This document shows positions 20,863 to 31,502 of a stretch of DNA of 64,000 nucleotides, in pieces; within the stretch, counting starts at the first letter, position 1; the number at the start of each line of letters is the position of its first letter. Where the stretch lies: contig OX465281.1 of assembly GCA_949987705.1 (NCBI GenBank), forward strand, positions 98,488,326 through 98,552,325. The letters run 5' to 3'. Source of the stretch: Thereva unica (Eukaryota; Arthropoda; Insecta; Diptera; Therevidae). The translations under genes were made by a program, and so were the position numbers. The notes below the pieces were generated by a model. That model did no database searches and had not been told where the DNA came from. It saw only the letters and a list, made by a program, of their open reading frames with translations.

Positions 20863-22841
20863 AAGAGATCATATATCGGCCTCGTCATTCTAGTCGGCGA
20901 GCAAAAACTTAATATTGAATTTGTGTTTGAAGTCGAAAAGCATGAAGTTTTATATAATTATAAACTTGCCGGATATTCTAGGAAAGATGTGGTAGAAAAA
21001 GCATGGCAAGAGGTGGTAGCCAAAGTAAACATGACAGGTATGTATATTTTGTTATTTTATTGTTAAGGTAATATTTACAGTAAGTAATATTAAGTAGTAA
21101 TATTATTTCTTATTCATGGTACAGTGTATTTCCACTGCCATGGTAGAGAAGCACGAGAAAAAAGGAAATAGTTAGCTAAATAATTCCTGAGAGTTGCCGC
21201 CGAAGAACCCTAATGTATTACAAGTTGATTTGGTATGTTGGTCGATGTCATTTACTACTTCTGCATTGCGACATCGTATGGGTCTATTCAACACTGCAAA
21301 CTTTTCTGCTGCCATTCCAAAAACGCATTCAATAGTTTTCCTTCCACGGCTCAATCTATAATTGAATATTCTTTTGACATTGTCCATATTTTTTTTTGCA
21401 TAGGGCCTCATGAAATTGTGTGACAATGGAAACGCTTCATCTCCCACGAAGTAGAACGGAAATGGACTGTTTGTTTCGTCGTATCGCAATGGCGAAGGTA
21501 CCACGTGGAGGAATATTAAAACGGCCTTGGGATAACCAATATTTCATAGCACTGGACTTGAAAATACCTCCATCACTATTTCGTCCAGCATAGCCTGGTT
21601 CAATCATGGTGAAGAGACCATCAGCATCGCAACAGGCCAATAGAACGGTTGAATGGAAGTGCTTGTAGCTGTAATTTAAGGAACCGGTATTTGGGAATTT
21701 TTCTATTCGAATATGCTTCCCGTCTATGGCTCCAAGGCAGTTGGGAAGGTTCCATAAAGTTTCAAAACGATCAGCAATCATTTTCCATTGATCTCCTGCA
21801 GGTACAGGCATATAAATTTCATTCAATGTGTCTCAGATTATTTTAGTAGTCTCTTTAACAATGGCTCCGACTGTACTCTCTCCTCTTCGAAAATATAATG
21901 AAAGTGCCTGTAGCCAAGTACCTGTAAAAAAGTGACTAAAGTAAAAACGAAATAAATAGTTTGTATAAGTTTTAATTTTTATTTCTTTTGATTTCAGCTG
22001 CTGACTGCAAAGAGAAATGGCGTAATCTACGAACTGTTTTTACGCGTAAAATGAAACCTCCATCAAGTGGGTCGGGAGCGAACAAAAAGACATACTATTT
22101 GGCAGAGGCCATGCAGTTTTGTCTACCTAAAAGCGTTGACTCCGCCTTCATCTGGAAATTTGCCAATTGTACCACAAGACGAAATGACTGATGAAATATC
22201 AAATAATATAGAAAGATGTGATGAGAGTGCCTCGTCAGATATAATGCAGTCTTCAGAATCTTCAGAAGCATCACCAACACAACTAACCTCCAATTCTTCA
22301 GTGCCTTCAAAAAAACCATACAGTTTCGACAAAGCACTGCAGTACTGGCTCACCCTTCGACGCAGGCTTCGTTCCCTCGACCTAAACAGTCGAGGAATAA
22401 TAAATCAACAGCAGATGCAGACCTAAGTGTTTCCGAATATTTCAGAGCCAAAAGGGCAAAACTGGACACAGCAGTAAACAAAGCAGATACTAGCTCTGAC
22501 ATAACTAAGAAAGAAGCTTTAAAAATGTTCTTACTCAGCTTATTGCCTGAACTGGGAGAACTAAGTGATGTAAAAATTAAAATATTTAAACGCAGGGTTC
22601 TCAGTCTCATTGATGAGATATCTACACCATTCCACCCCGGTGTTCATCATTTATAACAACGTTATCACCACAATCCGATTATTCGCAGACTTCGGGTATT
22701 TCACTTAACTCTGGAACTTATGCCCTTTCAGAGTCAATACAGGACGAAGCTTCGCCCTCACCATCATCACCTGTGCAGGCAAATCAATTTTTTGTTGAAA
22801 TTACACCGGCTTTGGACCCAGACGACTACGATGCAGAATAA
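20863..22841 (+). pseudogene. MADF-BESS protein of Harbinger element G, copy 1
   Basis: Exon 1 (to 21037, donor GTATGT) encodes the first half of a MADF domain (FVFEVEKHEVLYNYK, KDVVEKAWQEVVAKV). Exon 2 (from 21998) continues it in frame (DCKEKWRNLRTVFTRKM, YYLAEAMQFCLP). Downstream come an acidic Ser-rich linker, a BESS motif (FLLSLLPELGELSDVKIKIF, about 22528-22587) and a C-terminal tail ending ALDPDDYDAE at 22841. At least three frameshifts separate these pieces and the 5' end was cut by the Loa insertion. Such MADF proteins assist Harbinger transposases in DNA binding and nuclear import; that role is inferred from the family. Intron 1 contains the transposase on the opposite strand. Confidence 0.75.
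21172..21921 (-). pseudogene. PIF/Harbinger DDE transposase of element G, copy 1
   Basis: Starts after an AG acceptor with YLATG, the usual second-exon start of PIF transposases. It carries NCLGAIDGKHIRIEKFPNTG (first catalytic Asp), STVLLACCDADGLF (second Asp), YFVGDEAFPLSHNFMRPY and RIFNYRLSRGRKTIECVFG (catalytic Glu). It is inactivated by an in-frame TGA at about 21834 and a frameshift at about 21500, and the N-terminal exon is missing. It lies inside the MADF gene intron in antisense. Confidence 0.8.
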
Positions 22842-23067
22842 ATAAGTGAAACAAGATCATTTATCTTATTCTATAGCGATATGAGTTAAATTATAAATTT
22901 ATAATTTGTATTTTGAAGAAGAAAAAAAAACTTACCCCACTGTTATTAGTATTCTTTCTTCTGCAGTCACACATTCTCTCATATTTGTGTCCATCTTCTT
23001 TATGGAAAGAGCAATTCCAGGTAAGAATCTTTGGACATTCTGTATTTGTCGTGAGCAAAAAAGCAAT

Positions 23068-23473
23068 TGTAGTGACCGCGTAAAGTTTAATTACCAAACT
23101 TTACGCAATGTCACACAACAACTTCCGGCACGATCAAAACGATCAGTCGGAACACTCCATCGATCGCCGAACTCAAAGTTCAGTGATCTTGCCGTTTTCC
23201 CCCATCTTGTTTATCGTAGATCCAATTTCCGGCATCTACGACACACACTGTCCGAAAGCTCTTCAAAGTGCACGCAAGCGTGATTCAAATCGAGTAAAAA
23301 TTAATATCATACTAGATACCAATATAATATATATATAAATATAAATAACCCAAAATTGTCAATAGTGATAAAATAACTTAAGCTTGTGATTAATAGATAG
23401 CTATAATATAAATAAAATACTAAATACAAAAACACACAAAAACGTGTATCATTACGGTAGTGAAGTACCGATA
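23068..23473 (+). repeat. 5' LTR of the CsRn1-type element
   Basis: Begins TGTAGTGACCGCGTAAAG and ends GTGAAGTACCGATA. The same 406-bp sequence is at 28453-28858. Confidence 0.95.
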
Positions 23474-23474
23474 T

Positions 23475-23490
23475 TGGTGACTCCGACGGC
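23475..23490 (+). other. Primer-binding site, tRNA-Trp type
   Basis: TGGTGACTCCGACGG lies one base after the LTR. CsRn1-lineage elements use TGGTGACCCCGACG, complementary to tRNA-Trp; this copy differs at one position. Confidence 0.65.
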
Positions 23491-24478
23491 GAAACACGCG
23501 GGAAATAGTGCATGTTAAATATATAATAAAAATAACAACATAACAATAATTCCCTTTAAATTCGTGATCGCCTTTAAAAAATAATAATAATCGTTTATTG
23601 ATATTTTTTTTTTGTAAAAATTTGAAATATTTTCGTATCATATGGTTTTAATATCACGAAATATTTTATGATAGAAGTTTCTCAAATAAAACCGGGTACG
23701 GCCCAGAATTCAATAATATTTGCTGTACGATTCTACACAAAGCAACAAAAAAAAAACAAAAAAACAAATAAAAGCTGGACAGGACAAAGGAAATATTTAA
23801 AATAATACGAGTACGGAATTTCAATCACAAAGGGCAGTTGATCTGCAGCGAAGGAAGAACCCCAAAAAGAAATCGATCAAGACATCAATACAACAGATAA
23901 TTTATTTAAAATAAATATATAAATATTGTTTAAAAACATATACACTTGCATGCAACAAAAAAAAACTTATTTACATAATTATATTTTAAGTAATTTTACA
24001 TTACTAGTAGTTTTAAGTTTTTCTTATTTTCCTTTTGCATTTATTTTTTTCCTCTTCAATTATAGGTTTAATTTTTTTTGTTTCTTTCCTTTGTTTCGAG
24101 AACAAAACAAATTATTTCTCTCCATGAAGTCATTTTTATACTTCATTGCATGAAATTTTGATATTCAATTTTAAACGAAAATTTGAACGAAAATTTTCAT
24201 TATATACATAACTAAATTTAATTTAAACATATATTTCATAAATTTTTTTTAATTATACATATTAATATATACAATTTAAGCATACATTTGCACAAAAGTT
24301 TGCTGATAGCGTTACACTCATACATATACATATCTATATATATATTTCTCCATCAAGAATTAGAAGTTTTGAGTTTTTTGAATTTTAGCTGGGATTTTGT
24401 TGCACTATAATCAATTTTCGATTCGTTTCTCTTTTTCATTAGTATATTATTATTTTTTGGTTCAATATTGTTTACAAA

Positions 24479-25387
24479 ATGTCAGAACCACAACACAATC
24501 TAATGGATGTAAGAGAATTGCACCAAGAAGAGCCAAAGCCCGGAACCTCGGAAGTCGAAGGCGTTAAAGTCACAAAATTCGATATTCCCAAGTTCTGGGT
24601 GCACCAGCCCGCCTCCTGGTTTTACCAGGCGGACATAATGTTCCAGTTGGCGGGCTGTAGATCGGACAAAGTAAAAGTTTACAACGTTATGGCCGCACTG
24701 CCAGAAGAGGCGGTAACGGCGGTGCGGCATAGCACCGTAAACTTTGCTACCTCCTCATACGAGGAAATCAAAGCGCATCTGCTCGAGAAGTACGGCACTT
24801 CGGAGAAGCGCCGTCTCGAGCAGTTGCTATCAGTGCAAGAGCCTGGAGATAAGAAACCTTCCGAGTTCCTCCAGGCTCTCAAGGCACTGGCTGGCGGGTC
24901 GTCGGCAGTCAATGATGACCTGATCCGGAACCTGTGGGAGCGGAGGCTTCCACAGGCCATCCAGGTCACATTGGCCACCGCTGCCGACCAAACCCTAGCA
25001 GGGTTGGCATCCACGGCGGACAAAGTATGGGAGGTGCTTCCACACGGAGGCGCCTCATACGCGTCCGCCGTCCAAGCCAATGCACCAGCCAACGCGGAGC
25101 CCACTTTAAGGTCGCTAGAAAGCGCCATTAGAAAACTAACGGCCCGGCTAGACAACCTTAATAAAAGCCCGCGTCAACCGAGAAGCCGAACACCAGCCAA
25201 TCGGCAGGGCGGCTCTCGACAGCCCTCGGCCAATCGGCCACAAGGGGCCAATAAACTGCGGGGTAGCTTGTGCTACTTCCACTACCGTTACGGTAGTGGG
25301 GCACGCACATGCAAGCCTCCCTGTAGTTTCAGTGGTGGTGGCGCCAAGTCGGCGAAGAAACCACCCACCACACCAAAAAAAAACTAA
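24479..25387 (+). CDS. Gag of the CsRn1-type element
   Basis: 302 residues. The N-terminal two thirds are the capsid-like region of this lineage ([39 protein letters not shown]). The unusual C-x3-H zinc knuckle [18 protein letters not shown] (about 265-282) is the signature of CsRn1/Kabuki-type Gags, instead of the usual CCHC. It forms the particle that packages the RNA. It ends in a Lys-rich tail on a run of nine A followed by C, where pol is reached by a -1 shift. Confidence 0.9.
   Translation: MSEPQHNLMDVRELHQEEPKPGTSEVEGVKVTKFDIPKFWVHQPASWFYQADIMFQLAGCRSDKVKVYNVMAALPEEAVTAVRHSTVNFATSSYEEIKAHLLEKYGTSEKRRLEQLLSVQEPGDKKPSEFLQALKALAGGSSAVNDDLIRNLWERRLPQAIQVTLATAADQTLAGLASTADKVWEVLPHGGASYASAVQANAPANAEPTLRSLESAIRKLTARLDNLNKSPRQPRSRTPANRQGGSRQPSANRPQGANKLRGSLCYFHYRYGSGARTCKPPCSFSGGGAKSAKKPPTTPKKN
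25378..25384 (+). promoter_or_regulatory. -1 ribosomal frameshift heptamer
   Basis: A AAA AAC in the gag frame, immediately before the gag TAA, is a classical slippery heptanucleotide. The pol frame is open through it (AAA CTA AAG AGT) up to the first pol ATG at 25405. Confidence 0.65.
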
Positions 25388-25404
25388 AGAGTCAGGGGGT
25401 CGAC

Positions 25405-28400
25405 ATGAGCGAGCATATAACCGGCCGCTCATATCGTTTATTCGTCCGTGACACCAACAATCGGATGGATTTTCTGATTGATTCGGGCTCGGACGTTTCA
25501 ATTGTTCCCGCCAAGGCGTTCCCGGCCCATAACGGTAGCCCGAACGTCCTTCTGTACGCGGCCAACGGATCACTGATCCGAACTTTCGGCACAAAGTTGC
25601 TTGAACTTGAACTCGGCTTACGCCGACGATATGTTTACAACTTTATCATAGCCGACACCACTAAAGCCATTATCGGGGCGGACTTCTTAACGAAGTTCAA
25701 ATTGTCCGTCGATTTTGAATATCGGCATTTAGTCGACAAGCGCACGAAGTTTCGCATTAACGTGTGCGCTACCGTCGACTACAACCCCGAAACATTTCCA
25801 TGCCGGGTTATTGGCATATACAAAGAGCTATTAACGAAGTACGCTTCGTTAACAAAACCGCCCAATTTTAACCTTCCGGTTAAACACAATGTGCAACACC
25901 ACATTGTAACTAAAGGGCAATTACCATTTGTCACCGCTCGGCGACTCCATCCGGAGAAACTGAAGGTGGCAAAGTTAGAGTTCGACCATATGGTCCAATT
26001 GGGGATTTGTCGACCTTCGTCGTCCCCCGCAGCATCTCCGCTTCATCTGGTTCCTAAACGGGACTCTCATGATTGGAGGCCATGCGGCGACTACCGTCGC
26101 CTTAATGCTGTCACTGTGCCGGATAGATATCCGATCCCGCATATACAGAATTTCTCCGTGAATCTTCACGGCTGCACAATTTTTTCGAAGGTTGACTTGG
26201 TACGTGCATACCATCACATACCAATCGCCCCAGAAGACGTGCATAAGACTGCACTCATTACGCCATTCGGCCTATATGAGTTTACACGTATGCCATTCGG
26301 CTTACGAAATGCAGCCCAAACCTTTCAAAGGTTCATAAATGAAGTTACGAGAGATCTCGACTTCGTTTATGTATACTTGGACGATATACTTATCGCCAGT
26401 AAAACCGAGGATGAGCATATCGTTCACCTCGAAGAGCTCTTTAAACGCCTCGATAGCTTCGGTTTAACCATCAAGCTAGAGAAATGCGTTTTTGGTGCAA
26501 CAGAGATTAAGTTTCTAAGCCACCGCATCACAAAGGATGGAATACTTCCATCCCCCGATCGGGTTCAGGCTATCGTTGATCTCGCACCTCCAACTTCTGT
26601 CAAATCGATCCAGAAGTTTTTGGGAATGGTGAATTTCTATCACCGATTTATCCCAAAATTGGCTGAACAGTTGGTGCCTATAAACGAGCATTTGAGAGAC
26701 CTTCTCAACCGCTCACGTGCCAATAAAGTTTTTGACTGGCCAGCAGAATGTCAGGCGGCATTCCTCAAGGTGAAAACCTCGATGGCTGAAGCAACTCTGC
26801 TGAACCATCCAATCGAGGATGCAAAATACAGTCTTACGACTGACGCCTCTGATTATGCAATCGGAGGCGTTTTGGAACAATTCAACGGTCATCGGTGGCA
26901 ACCTCTAGCTTTTTATTCCAAAAAGCTGTCACCAACAGAACGGAAGTACTCTGCATTCGATCGCGAACTTCTCGCAATCTATGCAGCGATCAAACACTTC
27001 CGTTACTTCGTTGAAGGACGCAATTTCGTGGTCTATACTGATCACAAACCACTGGTTCGCGCCCTTCACACAAAGACCGAACGATCCCCTCGACAGACCA
27101 GACATTTGGGTCTAATCTCTCAGTTTACCACAGACATCAGACATGTGTCTGGTAAACAAAACGTTGTCGCCGACTACTTGTCGCGCTCACTAGCAACCGA
27201 CAACGTCGACTCGGTCACCTTCGACCTGCCTACACTAGCTCAGGCTCAACAAGGTGACACAGAGTTGAAGTCTCTACAAGAGCACCCCAGCAACGGCTCA
27301 CGGGTAAAACTAGTTCTCACGCCAATACCATTTACCGCCCATCAAGTGTGGTGTGAAACTAGTACAGGCATTCCAAGGCCTTATATACCCACTTCCTTAC
27401 GTAGACTAGCGTTCAACTCCGAACATAGTCTCTCTCATCCTGGTATTCGTGCTACAAGACGAGCCGTTACCAAGAAATACTTCTGGCCATCGATCAATAA
27501 AGACTGCAATGAGTGGTCTCGATCATGCCTAGGTTGCCAAAAGTCCAAAGTTTCACGGCATACCAAATCTCCATTGGAAGCTTTCAAACTTCCCAATAAT
27601 AGATTTGACCATATCCATATGGATATAGTGGGACCCCTACCCCCATCTCGTGGATACTCTTATATCTTAACGATAGTCGATAGATTCACGCGATGGCCCG
27701 AAGCATACCCAATTCGGGATATCTCAGCTTCAACAGTGGCAAGAAAATTCGTCACTGAATTTGTCCCACGATTCGGCGTACCTCTTGAGATCACAACCGA
27801 TCAAGGTACGCAGTTCGAATCGAAACTGTTCAATGAAGTTGCCAAATTACTCGGCACTCATCGAATTCGGACTACCGCCTACCACCCGCAAGCAAACGGG
27901 ATGGTTGAACGGTTCCACAGGCAACTAAAAGCAGCCTTAATGGCAAGGGACAACACTACTCATTGGAGTGAAGACTTGCCCTTTGTCATGTTAGGCATAC
28001 GCACGGCAATTAAGACCGACTTACAATGCTCACCAGCCGAGCTCGTATACGGTCAGAATCTGAGACTTCCCAATTCGATTTCTATCCCAACGGATGAGAA
28101 TCCAATTGAAGAATCAGAATTCCTCTCTCGCCTTCGTTCTCACATGCAGAACATTAAGGCAATACATCCTCGGCAGCCCGTCCAAAAGGATGTCTACGTG
28201 CCAGAAGCCCTGGAGAACGCCGACTACGTCTTCATACGAGTCGACAGAGTTCGAAAACCTTTCGAACCTCCATATGAGGGCCCATATGAAGTAATCAAAC
28301 GATTACGAAAACACTTCGTTGTCAAATTGAACGGCACAACCAAGTCAATATCCATTGACAGGCTAAAGCCAGCCTTCGGTTGCGACCGCGACAACGAAGC

Positions 28401-28431
28401 TAAGCCGTCTAAAGCGGTAACATTCCGTTAA
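25405..28431 (+). CDS. Pol polyprotein of the CsRn1-type element
   Basis: 1008 residues from the first ATG, uninterrupted; translation probably enters by -1 frameshift from gag a few codons earlier. Order: aspartic protease ([13 protein letters not shown], about 25-37); reverse transcriptase with [20 protein letters not shown] and [10 protein letters not shown] (about 323-332); RNase H ([15 protein letters not shown], about 477); integrase with an HHCC finger (HPGIRATRR to CLGCQKSK, about 675-715) and catalytic residues in [20 protein letters not shown] and [13 protein letters not shown]. All catalytic positions are present. It makes and integrates the cDNA copy. Confidence 0.95.
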   Translation: MSEHITGRSYRLFVRDTNNRMDFLIDSGSDVSIVPAKAFPAHNGSPNVLLYAANGSLIRTFGTKLLELELGLRRRYVYNFIIADTTKAIIGADFLTKFKLSVDFEYRHLVDKRTKFRINVCATVDYNPETFPCRVIGIYKELLTKYASLTKPPNFNLPVKHNVQHHIVTKGQLPFVTARRLHPEKLKVAKLEFDHMVQLGICRPSSSPAASPLHLVPKRDSHDWRPCGDYRRLNAVTVPDRYPIPHIQNFSVNLHGCTIFSKVDLVRAYHHIPIAPEDVHKTALITPFGLYEFTRMPFGLRNAAQTFQRFINEVTRDLDFVYVYLDDILIASKTEDEHIVHLEELFKRLDSFGLTIKLEKCVFGATEIKFLSHRITKDGILPSPDRVQAIVDLAPPTSVKSIQKFLGMVNFYHRFIPKLAEQLVPINEHLRDLLNRSRANKVFDWPAECQAAFLKVKTSMAEATLLNHPIEDAKYSLTTDASDYAIGGVLEQFNGHRWQPLAFYSKKLSPTERKYSAFDRELLAIYAAIKHFRYFVEGRNFVVYTDHKPLVRALHTKTERSPRQTRHLGLISQFTTDIRHVSGKQNVVADYLSRSLATDNVDSVTFDLPTLAQAQQGDTELKSLQEHPSNGSRVKLVLTPIPFTAHQVWCETSTGIPRPYIPTSLRRLAFNSEHSLSHPGIRATRRAVTKKYFWPSINKDCNEWSRSCLGCQKSKVSRHTKSPLEAFKLPNNRFDHIHMDIVGPLPPSRGYSYILTIVDRFTRWPEAYPIRDISASTVARKFVTEFVPRFGVPLEITTDQGTQFESKLFNEVAKLLGTHRIRTTAYHPQANGMVERFHRQLKAALMARDNTTHWSEDLPFVMLGIRTAIKTDLQCSPAELVYGQNLRLPNSISIPTDENPIEESEFLSRLRSHMQNIKAIHPRQPVQKDVYVPEALENADYVFIRVDRVRKPFEPPYEGPYEVIKRLRKHFVVKLNGTTKSISIDRLKPAFGCDRDNEAKPSKAVTFR

Positions 28432-28452
28432 CGCTACGCTGGGGGGGGAGTA

Positions 28453-28858
28453 TGTAGTGACCGCGTAAAGTTTAATTACCAAACTTTACGCAATGTCACA
28501 CAACAACTTCCGGCACGATCAAAACGATCAGTCGGAACACTCCATCGATCGCCGAACTCAAAGTTCAGTGATCTTGCCGTTTTCCCCCATCTTGTTTATC
28601 GTAGATCCAATTTCCGGCATCTACGACACACACTGTCCGAAAGCTCTTCAAAGTGCACGCAAGCGTGATTCAAATCGAGTAAAAATTAATATCATACTAG
28701 ATACCAATATAATATATATATAAATATAAATAACCCAAAATTGTCAATAGTGATAAAATAACTTAAGCTTGTGATTAATAGATAGCTATAATATAAATAA
28801 AATACTAAATACAAAAACACACAAAAACGTGTATCATTACGGTAGTGAAGTACCGATA
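28453..28858 (+). repeat. 3' LTR of the CsRn1-type element
   Basis: Identical in length and, as far as I compared, in sequence to 23068-23473. Preceded by the purine tract GGGGGGGGAGTA at about 28441. Confidence 0.95.
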
Positions 28859-29686
28859 CAATCGATAAAAGTCGACTGTCAAATCGACAAGTTTTGATTA
28901 TAATCAACATTCGCAATATCAAACTAAATAATCGACAGTCTATAATCGATAAATGTCGCTTGTCGATTAGGTATCGACACTCGCAATAGGGGCCTAAATT
29001 TCGCATTTCTACTTATATACGGATGGCACCAATATTCCCTTCGTACTTTTTTTTTTTAATTTTGCGATATTGATAAAAATCGATTATGTCTTCCTCATCT
29101 GAGCTACTCGACATATTGAATTACTGAGCTACTTGACATATGAACACCGATTGATCAAAAATCGGTTGCGCTCGTGTGTGGACAAGAGTCTCGTTTTGGT
29201 TGCAAACTGGTTGCAAACGTCATTATTGTAAAACCAGTTGCAAACTGGGATTGCTAATCAGTCGACTCGTGTGCGGAGGACCTTATATTTCGATTGTATA
29301 AATTTTTATATTGCTATACAATATGAATAGCATTGTTAACAACATTAATTCTTCCATGTATTAAGCCTACTTTGACCGTTAAAAAATTTTAACGCCAAGA
29401 AAATCCGGCTTCAATGTGTTTGGTTGAAAAGCTTCGGCGTCGCGTCTCTCAGCGTCTCGTTCACGTCCCGTCGCGTCGCGTCCCTATGTACTTCCACTAT
29501 AAACTAACTTACCTGCATTCATTGGGGGGCATACACGGATCATAACGTCAAGACAAAAAAACTGGCTTTTAGGATAGAGGGCGAAAGGAAGAGAGAAACT
29601 TTTTCAACAGAAATTTTTGGTGTGAAAACTAACACATCCATAAAAGTATCTTCTTATCTTCTTCTTTTCCTGTCTGATGTTGACAT

Positions 29687-30129
29687 CAGGGAGACTATAC
29701 AAGGAGATATAACTATAAATATGTAACTCTTATGGGGGAAATAACCGGAAATTGATGCGTAGCAGAAACTAAACTTCTAGTTCATTTTTGGCCACAGATG
29801 TCGCTTAAAGCTGACGTGCATCACATGAAGTTAGCTGAATTTTACTCATTTCGACGATTTCTTCAAAATTGTCAGCCGAAATGCAAAAAAACCATTGGGA
29901 ATTAATAAAAATTCATTGGAAAATCCATAAAATGGTTAAATACGAATAATCAGAAGCTGATTTTTCAAGTTAGGCTTAAACATAAAATATTTTAATAATT
30001 AACGAACTTGGCCACGAACCGGATGAATATAATCCGCCATGTTTTTTGGGGTACATGTGACTGTGGCGCCCTCATTAATCAAACGAAAAGTGACAACACG
30101 GAGTTATATCTCCATGTATAGTCTCCCTG
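29687..30129. mobile_element. hAT-type MITE, 443 bp, duplication copy A
   Basis: Ends CAGGGAGACTATACAAGG and ATGTATAGTCTCCCTG are inverted. GTTGACAT/GTTGATAT (7 of 8) flank it. The same family is inverted at 62316-63076. Confidence 0.7.
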
Positions 30130-30280
30130 GTTGATATATCTGTTTGTTATTCGCGGTCGAGGTGTGCATGCTATAACACAATTCAAATATTTTTAAAAAA
30201 CGGTTAAAAGCTAGTTCTTAGTGTAATTTTTTTTATTAGAAATAAAAACGATTTAATTTAGTTTTTTAATATTAAAAACA

Positions 30281-30967
30281 TGACTGACAATTGGTCCAAA
30301 GATCAAACACGGGCGCTAATTAATTTGTACCGGATTATTAAAAAAAAAACAAAAGAAATCAAGCATTTCTTAAGATAGAAAGTGAATTAAGATCTGTAAA
30401 GCCGGATATTACAATAACTGCAATAAAATATAAAATAAGAACATTGTTAACCGATTTCAAAGGAAAGGCAGAAAATGCGGAACTCGGCAAGAAGTGGTGC
30501 TGCTGCTGACGAAGTTTACATATCACGATTGTGGTGTTTCAAGGAATTGGAATTTTTATTTTATCAAAACGATGAGAAAAGGACAATTTCAAATATTCAA
30601 TTTTTAGAGGTAAGAAGAGCAACATTATTTGTGAATTACAAATTGTAATTTTCGTTACATTGTAGGAAGATCTTTTAATACCTAACTATGTCGAAGAAGC
30701 TGAAGAGGCTGCAGAGTTTCACATTTCGGTAAGTAGTTTTACCTTTGTTATGATTAAAAGACATTCATACATATGTTTAATTTCCAGAAAAAAACTAGAG
30801 TGATATCAAAGAAAGAAGATCTGCGTGCCCATTCTCAAAAATCCATTGAAACTGTGAATCAATTAATTAATAGCCGAATAGACAAATCAAAAGAAGATCG
30901 TTTCGGCGATTTAGTAGCGGCAGAATTAAAAACACTAAAACTAGAAGAGACTTATGACGAAGTTTAA
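30281..30967 (+). pseudogene. Myb/SANT-like companion gene of transposon K, copy A
   Basis: Starts MTDNWSKDQTRALINLYR, a Myb/SANT-like start (W-x5-T-R-x-L-x2-L-Y). After frameshifts at the A run (about 30348) and at about 30475, it continues with MRNSARSGAAADEVYISRLW and FKELEFLFYQNDEKR. Exon 1 ends at 30609, exon 2 is 30666-30728, and exon 3 starts at 30788 (ISKKEDLRAHSQKS, NSRIDKSKEDRFGDLVAAEL), with GT-AG junctions throughout. A further coding-like piece is at 31050-31289. Such proteins are DNA-binding partners of DNA transposons. The frameshifts are present in both duplication copies, so decay predates the duplication. Confidence 0.6.
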
Positions 30968-31502
30968 ATAGACATTTCACGTGTAATAAATAAACGAGGC
31001 AAAAAAGAAGGAAAAAGAAAAGCTCCACAGCAGCACCCACCAAGAAACGTTGGGTGGTTGTAGGCACACACCGTCTTCCTCGTCAACGCCGATAAATACT
31101 TCATCAGCATCGGGAAGTGACTCAGCATCGTCATCACTTCCTTCTTCCTTTGCCAATCAAAAGTTGGAAACAATTTGGAAAAATAAAAGCGTGCAGATTA
31201 GGAAAGTGCAAATCCTAAAGGAGGCTGAACCAGAACCGATCAAGGGCCAAGATATTTTGGCAATAGCCTGCCGAAATATATTAGTTTAAGAAACAATAGT
31301 TAGCACCATTTTTTTTAATATGAATTTCTTTTTTTTATATATTTCAATGATTTTTCTTTTTTACAAAGTCAAAACATTATATTATTATGGATTAAAAATG
31401 TTATTTATTAATCTAGTCAAAAGAATTTTTTTTATTTATTTATACAGTTAAATATACATATTTTTTTATTATGGAGTTAATGTTATTTATTAAAATATAT
31501 CA

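Larger units (their letters stand above)
23068..28858 (+). mobile_element. CsRn1-lineage Ty3/Gypsy LTR retrotransposon
   Basis: 5.8 kb. The two 406-bp LTRs look identical, with a 4-bp target duplication CAAT (23064-23067, 28859-28862) and an empty site in the second copy of the duplication at about 35202-35206. It has a tRNA-Trp-type primer site, a 1-kb AT-rich leader (23474-24478, no gene), gag, pol in the -1 frame, and a G-rich polypurine tract just before the 3' LTR. There is no envelope gene. LTR identity means a recent insertion. Confidence 0.93.
15188..29507. mobile_element. Exploded PIF/Harbinger element G (MADF-BESS + transposase)
   Basis: GC-rich terminal repeats (GGAAGTACATAGGGACGCGA at 15192; inverted at about 29482-29503) bracket a MADF-BESS gene on + and a Harbinger transposase on -. 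About 3 kb is native. The rest is younger insertions: a MITE (15279-15605), a Loa retrotransposon and a Gypsy retrotransposon. The right part (28863-29507) is continuous with 22842-23067 in the duplicated copy at 34980-35850, which lacks the Gypsy element. The exact target duplication of G is not clear (TTA/TAA-like). Confidence 0.6.

Noticed and set aside
22067..22426. Separate 119-residue gene
   Set aside because: It is the middle, frameshifted portion of the MADF-BESS gene and is duplicated with it at 34205.
23108..23338. 76-residue frame repeated at 28493 as a conserved protein
   Set aside because: Both copies lie inside the two identical LTRs; the identity reflects the LTRs, not protein selection.
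23068..28858. Endogenous retrovirus
   Set aside because: Gag and Pol are of the CsRn1 Ty3/Gypsy lineage and there is no envelope frame between pol and the 3' LTR.
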